In this document: in pieces, positions 58,732-64,000 of the stretch | Layout of the letters: every line of letters begins with the position of its first letter | Numbering within the stretch: the stretch's first letter is position 1 | Source: Halisarca cf. caerulea | Taxonomy: Eukaryota; Porifera; Demospongiae; Chondrillida; Halisarcidae | Assembly (NCBI GenBank): GCA_963170055.1 | Contig: CAUJGJ010000455.1 | Coordinates: forward strand, 124,001-188,000 | DNA length: 64,000 bases | Direction of reading: 5' to 3' | The notes under the pieces: model-generated | Told to the model about the DNA's origin: nothing | The model's database searches: none | The model's input: only the letters and a program-made list of their open reading frames with translations | Translations under genes and position numbers: made by a program

Positions 58732-60159
58732 TTATTTACACAGAAGATCCAAAATTACATGAGCAACTAGATTGCTGGCACAGTCAATTGCCCGAACATT
58801 GATCTCAGTATCTCCAAATTTCATGCAAATTTTAATTTCTCGGTATTTCATGTCCTTGGTGGCAACGAGCGGTGGGAGGTTCAGTCGTAGCTCTCCAACT
58901 CTTCTCACTCCAGGATCTGTGACAAACTGTACATTCTCGAGCTCTGAAGCAAACAAGGTTATGGTGGTTGATTTCTGTGTGGAAACAGCTGGCATGTACC
59001 GCTTCACTTTGATGTTGTCTGTTGCAACTGCTTCGTCAGCATGCACGAATGGCTCAAAGATGTCCGTGCACCAGACTTGGCCCCCTTTGATCACCCGCTT
59101 GTCTGGTGGATGCTTTGTGGGGTCAAAATTGTTGAGAACACCAATTCCATAGGTGAGGGCTGACCGGCGTACTTTTATCACTGTTGGATCGATTCCAAAG
59201 TAAACTGCTCCTTTGAGTATGGTAAGTGATACGTCTTGGGGGATAACAACCCTGAGCTGTGTTTCAAAAGCTTTCTTGACTTCCTGCTGCAGTACTTGAG
59301 ATTCAGCAAATCCTCCAACCAAGAATAAGTGAGATATTCCGCCAAGACGCGCGTTGCCCAGTAGTATTCGGATGTGACTTATTATCTTTTCTGTGACAGG
59401 TAGAAACAGAGCTATCATAGCATCTGGATGCAGTCTCAGTTGGCCTTGAGAACTCCATTGGATGTCGGTGTTGTGGTATGCCTGAATGGCACTCTCCACT
59501 GTGCACTGTGTACGATTGAAGTAGTGCTCCATGAAAGAGAACGGCAGGGATATGTTCACAGGAGCATATTTCAGGGGACTTGTTGCACGTTTCTTGGCTT
59601 CAAAGTTCTCCATGAGCTCCATCCACCCAAAGGAACGGTTGATTTGATAATCAATAACAAATTCCTTCCCAAAAATTCTGTACATGAGGTTCTCAAACTG
59701 TTGGTCCACACCCACAGAACCCCATGCTCCTCCTGTAGCTTTGTACAGCTCATGCAAACTGCCTCTCTTAACCATTTCATGTACAGTCAAGTCCACAGTT
59801 CCTCCTCCACAGTCAACCACCAGGTATCGCATGCCTGCTGAAAAGAGGGATGCTTCCTGCAACCTGTGGGAAGGCAGCGGTGAGGCTGGGGATTGGGACG
59901 ACTGTGGACTGTCAAGGCTGAGGGATGATGTTGGAGAGCTCTCCACGGACGAGCCCCTCAATCGCCCAGTGTCAAATCTCACCCTTCGCTGCCCCAGTCC
60001 TATGTTCCTCTTCAGCAGTGTGGGTGAAAGCCGGTCACAGCGATCTGGAATGTCCAGAAGTGATTCCCAACGCTTCAGTTTCTGGCAGTATATGGAGGCG
60101 GCCTCTGGCTCCAGGGCAACCAAGAGTTCATCGTTTCCATCTTCTTCCAATAGTCCAGC
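58732..60159 (-). CDS. HSPA12-like Hsp70 family protein, terminal exon only
   Basis: Starts at an acceptor (GTGTAG/GCTGGACTA) with AGLLEEDG...LLVALEPEAASIYCQ, matching the HSPA12A/B segment AGL...IALEPEAASIYC, and runs 475 residues to a stop. YLVVDCGGGTVDLTVHEM is the phosphate-2 loop of the actin-like ATPase fold. ELYKATGGAWGSVGVDQQFE, NISLPFSFMEHYF, LFLVGGFAESQVLQQEV (adenosine motif), IPQDVSLTILKGAVYFGIDP and SALTYGIGVLNNFDPTKHPP are all HSPA12 signatures. Between about residues 35 and 100 is a Ser/Pro-rich insert (SSLSLDSPQSSQSPASPLPS) where vertebrate proteins also vary. The N-terminal ATPase half is not found between 60160 and the gap at 63201, so upstream exons lie farther out. Members are cytosolic and lack the Hsp70 substrate-binding domain. 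Confidence 0.93.
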   Translation of the reverse strand, partial: AGLLEEDGNDELLVALEPEAASIYCQKLKRWESLLDIPDRCDRLSPTLLKRNIGLGQRRVRFDTGRLRGSSVESSPTSSLSLDSPQSSQSPASPLPSHRLQEASLFSAGMRYLVVDCGGGTVDLTVHEMVKRGSLHELYKATGGAWGSVGVDQQFENLMYRIFGKEFVIDYQINRSFGWMELMENFEAKKRATSPLKYAPVNISLPFSFMEHYFNRTQCTVESAIQAYHNTDIQWSSQGQLRLHPDAMIALFLPVTEKIISHIRILLGNARLGGISHLFLVGGFAESQVLQQEVKKAFETQLRVVIPQDVSLTILKGAVYFGIDPTVIKVRRSALTYGIGVLNNFDPTKHPPDKRVIKGGQVWCTDIFEPFVHADEAVATDNIKVKRYMPAVSTQKSTTITLFASELENVQFVTDPGVRRVGELRLNLPPLVATKDMKYREIKICMKFGDTEINVRAIDCASNLVAHVILDLLCK

Positions 60160-60398
60160 CTACACAAATCATAAAAGCACCAATATATCTAAATACAATT
60201 GTTTACATATACATCTTGCATGTAATGAACGTGAGAATGCCATATATGGTTATGGGCAATTATACCATCAAAAATTAGGACAGTGATCTACGATACTTCA
60301 GATCAGTGTGCTTCATGCAACAAAATGTGCACATGCATATATGTGTCATGAAAAATGCACAATGTGTACATACAGAGCTTCCATGTACATATAAGATC

Positions 60399-60403
<5 letters not shown>

Positions 60404-60452
<49 letters not shown>

Positions 60453-60460
60453 CGTGTGCA
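60404..60460. repeat. (GT)n microsatellite
   Basis: GT tract upstream of the HSPA12 exon, probably in its intron. Confidence 0.97.
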
Positions 60461-60926
60461 TGCGTGTGTGCTGCATGTTTTCTCAATGCTTCAGGGAGTC
60501 AGGTTTATAGAATATGCACCCATAGAAGGCTGAGTAAGACAACATATGAAGTATATACTATAATATTATAAGCCATGAGTAAGCATGCATGCACAATATA
60601 AGAGTGTTATCATTGTATAAATTAACTATGATAATCTGCGTTCATAGGGTGTATGGATCGATGATAGTAATGGTTATGCATGCGCTTGTGTGTACAGTAT
60701 GTGACACTCTGTATGCAAAAAAATGTTGCTCATTCATTTTAATTTTACGGGGAAACCTCACGATAGTCCAAGCCTCTGTAAATCAGCTACATTATCTAAA
60801 CTGATTATACTGTTTGGTCGCAAAAGCCACCCATTTATTGAAATGAACCTGTCTATTCTGACCACCTCTCTAATGTGGCCAAATGTTTTGTCCAAAGGTG
60901 GCCGGATTTAAGAGATTCACTGTATA

Positions 60927-60933
60927 ATATATA

Positions 60934-60972
<39 letters not shown>
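60927..60972. repeat. (AT)n microsatellite
   Basis: AT dinucleotide tract preceded by GAGATTCACTGTA, a CAGTG-type transposon end near 60924. Confidence 0.95.
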
Positions 60973-60974
<2 letters not shown>

Positions 60975-61318
60975 TGACCCTGGCTGATTGAGAAGGGTAT
61001 CTCCTGAATATTACATGGTACACAAGGTCTGTATCCTTCCTGGTATTGTGTTTACATTGATACATGTGTACATGTTCTTGTGATAGAGCTGTGTGGGCTG
61101 TTCGCTAATGAATATCTGAGGCCTACGCAAGTACAAGCTGAGTACATCACTCACTAAGTACACACCATGTCACTATTTTTGGTTGGTGAGCAGAGTTAAT
61201 GCTTGAGAGGTAATATATATCAAGTGCATATCTATATTAGGGTTGAGGAAATAATGATGATTGTACTCTCATGTGTGCTACATTGTATTACTGAGTGTAT
61301 ACACAGTGGAACTTTGCC

Positions 61319-62359
61319 CAGGTATGTTATGTCCGATCTGGACATAAACAAAAATGGCCGCCGATATCGAAGGAGTGAAATCAATCGGTCTGTTTTGCAT
61401 GTGCACGAGTAGTGATGTCCAGAAAATACCTTGTGTTATATCTTAAGCATATCTACTTTGTATCTGAGTCATTTAGATTCTTCTGGAGGGTCACAAAACT
61501 TCGTATGACGAGTTTTTCTGAACGTATCAGAAAACATAAAAATGCAAAAACGCGGTGGTAGAAACTTAGGCTTTTGGACACAAAACTTGGTTCGAAAGAA
61601 CACACAGATATCGACCTTACTAAATCCGAATCAGGGTCTTCAGGCTCCACTGCATGGCTGTTATGTCCAAGGATTTATGCAAAATTCTAGGGTGACTAGT
61701 TACAATCTGTTGGACATAAAACAAACGGAGCAACGTACAGAGACCCTGATTCGGATTCTAGGGGTTTGAACCTTCTGGAACAATACCTCAAAGTATCATG
61801 GTGCAAACCGATGATTTCTACCACCGCGTTTTTCGATGAAGTTTTCTTGTGGTGGAAGTTAGCTTCCTTCAGTAAAATCACGTGACGTCACATGCAATCG
61901 TGCTAGCAGGCTAGGTGTGCTCGTAGTCACTTTTCCACAATCTCGCTATAGTTCCAGTTTTCGTTCTTCAGAGAACTACCGAGGAACGTACGTTCGCAGG
62001 ACTGTGCTCCTTACCAAGTTAATCTCTTATCAGATCAATTATGTTAGACTTGTTCCAGGCGGCCTAACTGCGCAGTGCACGAATTCGATGTTTTGAAGCC
62101 CACAACTTCCCCTTAGAATTTACCTTTGCCTTCACAACGGTCGCAAAATAGTTTCGAAAAGCATATTATGCGCTCAAAACATTGGTTCTTCTGGAACTCA
62201 AGCGAAAAACGTGTAAAAGCCAGGCAATGACGTCATCGACTAGCCAGCAGGTCGCGCGAACAACACGTGACATAGCCTCTAAATGTGTTCCAATTTTATT
62301 ACATTCCTCACAACCGCATACACGCCCACTTTACCTCGGATTCGGACATAACATACCTG
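61319..62359. mobile_element. 1.04-kb terminal-inverted-repeat element
   Basis: CAGGTATGTTATGTCCGA at 61319 is inverse to TCGGACATAACATACCTG ending at 62359 (18 of 18). Nested inverted pairs lie inside: AAAAACGCGGTGGTAGAAA (61545) with TTTCTACCACCGCGTTTTT (61815), and AATCCGAATCAGGGTCT (61623) with AGACCCTGATTCGGATT (61741). No long open frame, so non-autonomous. Target duplication not evident. Confidence 0.8.
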
Positions 62360-62658
62360 CGTGCATGACATGTGAGTATGCAGCCATGCTTTAGATTGCA
62401 AATGTTGATGGGTTATCAACTATTGCCTAGTTCAAGTCTGTAAGTTCAACACCACTTTTATACCACCTTCGAATTCGATGGAGGATTGATGTTGTGATTA
62501 TCCACAACCAATTTTATACAACCAAGAGTGAAGAATTAACCAGCCCTTTTGTGACCAGTATACAGTATGTGCTCACTGCTACGTACAGGTGCAATTGGCT
62601 AATGTGTATATATCTCTGCCATATACTGTACCACTAGCAGGAACCTCTCTAGGGTATA

Positions 62659-63150
62659 CAGTAGAACTTAATTGGATAGTAAGTACCCTCATGAGTCAAG
62701 GGAAAATAGGTGTTCACTATCAGAGGTACTTGCTATCCAAGGTGCTTAAATTTCAATGGTATTGCATAAGGTAGGGACAGACCAATCAGTACTTATAATC
62801 CAGGAGTACGTAATGACCCAGGTGCTTACTATCCAGGAGTACATACTAACCCAGGTACTTACTATCCAGGAGTACATACTAACCCAGGTGCTTACTATCC
62901 AGGAGTATGTAGTAACCCAGGTGCTTACTATCCAGGAATATGTAGTAACCCAGGTGCTTACTATCCAGGAGTACGTAATGACCCAGGTGCTTACTATCCA
63001 GGAGTACATACTAACCCAGATACTTACTATCCAGGAGTATGTAATAACCCAGGTACTTACTATCCAGGAGTACATACTAACCCAGGTGCTTACTATCCAG
63101 GAATACGTAACAACCCAGCTACGTAGGTGCTTACTAACGTAATTTAACTG
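62659..63150. mobile_element. MITE with expanded internal 33-bp minisatellite
   Basis: Left end CAGTAGAACTTAATTGGATA follows TA; right end ...CGTAATTTAACTG precedes TA. Between 62790 and 63120 a 33-bp unit (GGTGCTTACTATCCAGGAGT plus ACATACTAACCCA) is repeated about ten times. The long frame with repeats of VLTIQEY is a consequence of the 33-bp period, not a gene. Confidence 0.75.
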
Positions 63151-63200
63151 TATGTATATACAGTACATGTAGGTATCATGAAAGTACAGCATTGTCACTA

Positions 63201-63400
63201 NNNNNNNNNNNNNNNNNNNNNNNNNNNNNNNNNNNNNNNNNNNNNNNNNNNNNNNNNNNNNNNNNNNNNNNNNNNNNNNNNNNNNNNNNNNNNNNNNNNN
63301 NNNNNNNNNNNNNNNNNNNNNNNNNNNNNNNNNNNNNNNNNNNNNNNNNNNNNNNNNNNNNNNNNNNNNNNNNNNNNNNNNNNNNNNNNNNNNNNNNNNN
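63201..63400. other. Assembly gap
   Basis: 200 unknown bases. The round number suggests a scaffold placeholder rather than a measured distance. Confidence 0.99.
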
Positions 63401-63755
63401 TAATAGAAATACACTCTTAGTCTATAGCACAGACATGCCAATTACATATAAAAAGATGACATTTGCTGTAAACCTGAAGCAGCATTCCTGGATATCTGAT
63501 TTACACTTCATATTTGGCTTCAATAATTGTGTGTTCCTTTGGCCTATAGTTTCATTATGGAGCTACGTATTTTGAATGGCATGTGTGGTATTATTAAAGC
63601 ACATGCCAGGATACAAGAAGGTGCACAGTTGGACCCGCCATCATTAGTTACACACATCAGTTGCTTCCATTAAAGCACCTACGTACGTGTCACTATGGGA
63701 GTGCGTAGGTTCAATATGGAATGAACTATTATTGTTATGCGAAGAAAAACATATG

Positions 63756-63756
63756 T

Positions 63757-63795
<39 letters not shown>

Positions 63796-63796
63796 T

Positions 63797-63884
<88 letters not shown>

Positions 63885-63916
63885 ATGCGTACGAGTGTGT
63901 GTGTGTGCATGCGTAC

Positions 63917-63966
<50 letters not shown>

Positions 63967-64000
63967 ATGCATATGAGTGAGTGTGTGTGTGTGTGTGTGC
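63756..64000. repeat. Compound (GT)n microsatellite
   Basis: GT tract with interruptions and two copies of GCATGCGTACGAGT; continues off the window end. Confidence 0.97.

Noticed and set aside
62746..63142. Repetitive 11-residue protein on both strands
   Set aside because: Explained by a 33-bp minisatellite within a transposon; one frame runs into the assembly gap.

Overview
This is a eukaryotic, metazoan nuclear window. All multi-exon genes have GT-AG introns, mostly 100-1500 bp, in an AT-rich background full of (CA)n tracts, GTAC-rich words, minisatellites and short inverted-repeat transposons. The gene set (IP3 receptor, RAB28, a BOD1/Shg1-type protein, an HMG-box protein, an astacin-thrombospondin metalloprotease, an HSPA12-type Hsp70, a GMC oxidoreductase) is animal. 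Short introns, dense genes and the astacin/TSP1/WSC-like architecture suggest an early-branching invertebrate, most likely a sponge. That placement is inference; no organism-specific marker was seen.

Layout. 1-29699 (minus): an inositol 1,4,5-trisphosphate receptor gene. I could lay out 70 exons in phase, from the N-terminus into the first membrane segments; the pore and C-terminal tail lie beyond base 1. 29700-31051: the upstream region, holding a decayed reverse-transcriptase-type remnant. 31052-32884 (plus): an intronless GMC oxidoreductase with a signal peptide, followed by a short broken copy of its own 3' end. 33267-37549 (plus): a three-exon BOD1/Shg1-like gene. 37550-39719: tetranucleotide satellite, an inverted-repeat element and a hairpin. 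39720-42038 (minus): a single-coding-exon HMG-box/zinc-finger/coiled-coil protein, divergent from 43614-49247 (plus), a complete seven-exon RAB28. 49931-56736 (minus): a complete nine-exon secreted astacin metalloprotease with TSP1 repeats and a cysteine-containing C-terminal domain. 58732-60159 (minus): the last exon of an HSPA12-like gene whose 5' exons are not in the window. 60160-64000: transposon-derived DNA, a 200-base assembly gap and CA/GT repeats.

The genes do not form one pathway. The IP3 receptor is an ER calcium-release channel, RAB28 a farnesylated trafficking GTPase, the BOD1-like and HMG-box proteins are nuclear/chromatin candidates, and the GMC and astacin proteins are secretory. 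The only linkage that looks regulatory is the short divergent interval between the HMG-box gene and RAB28.

The most unusual features are: a 19-unit, 20-bp minisatellite that copies the 3' splice site of one IP3-receptor exon; a pair of inverted transposon copies bracketing five exons of that gene; a hammerhead-ribozyme-like core on the antisense strand of a repeat; and several long hairpins and terminal-inverted-repeat elements.
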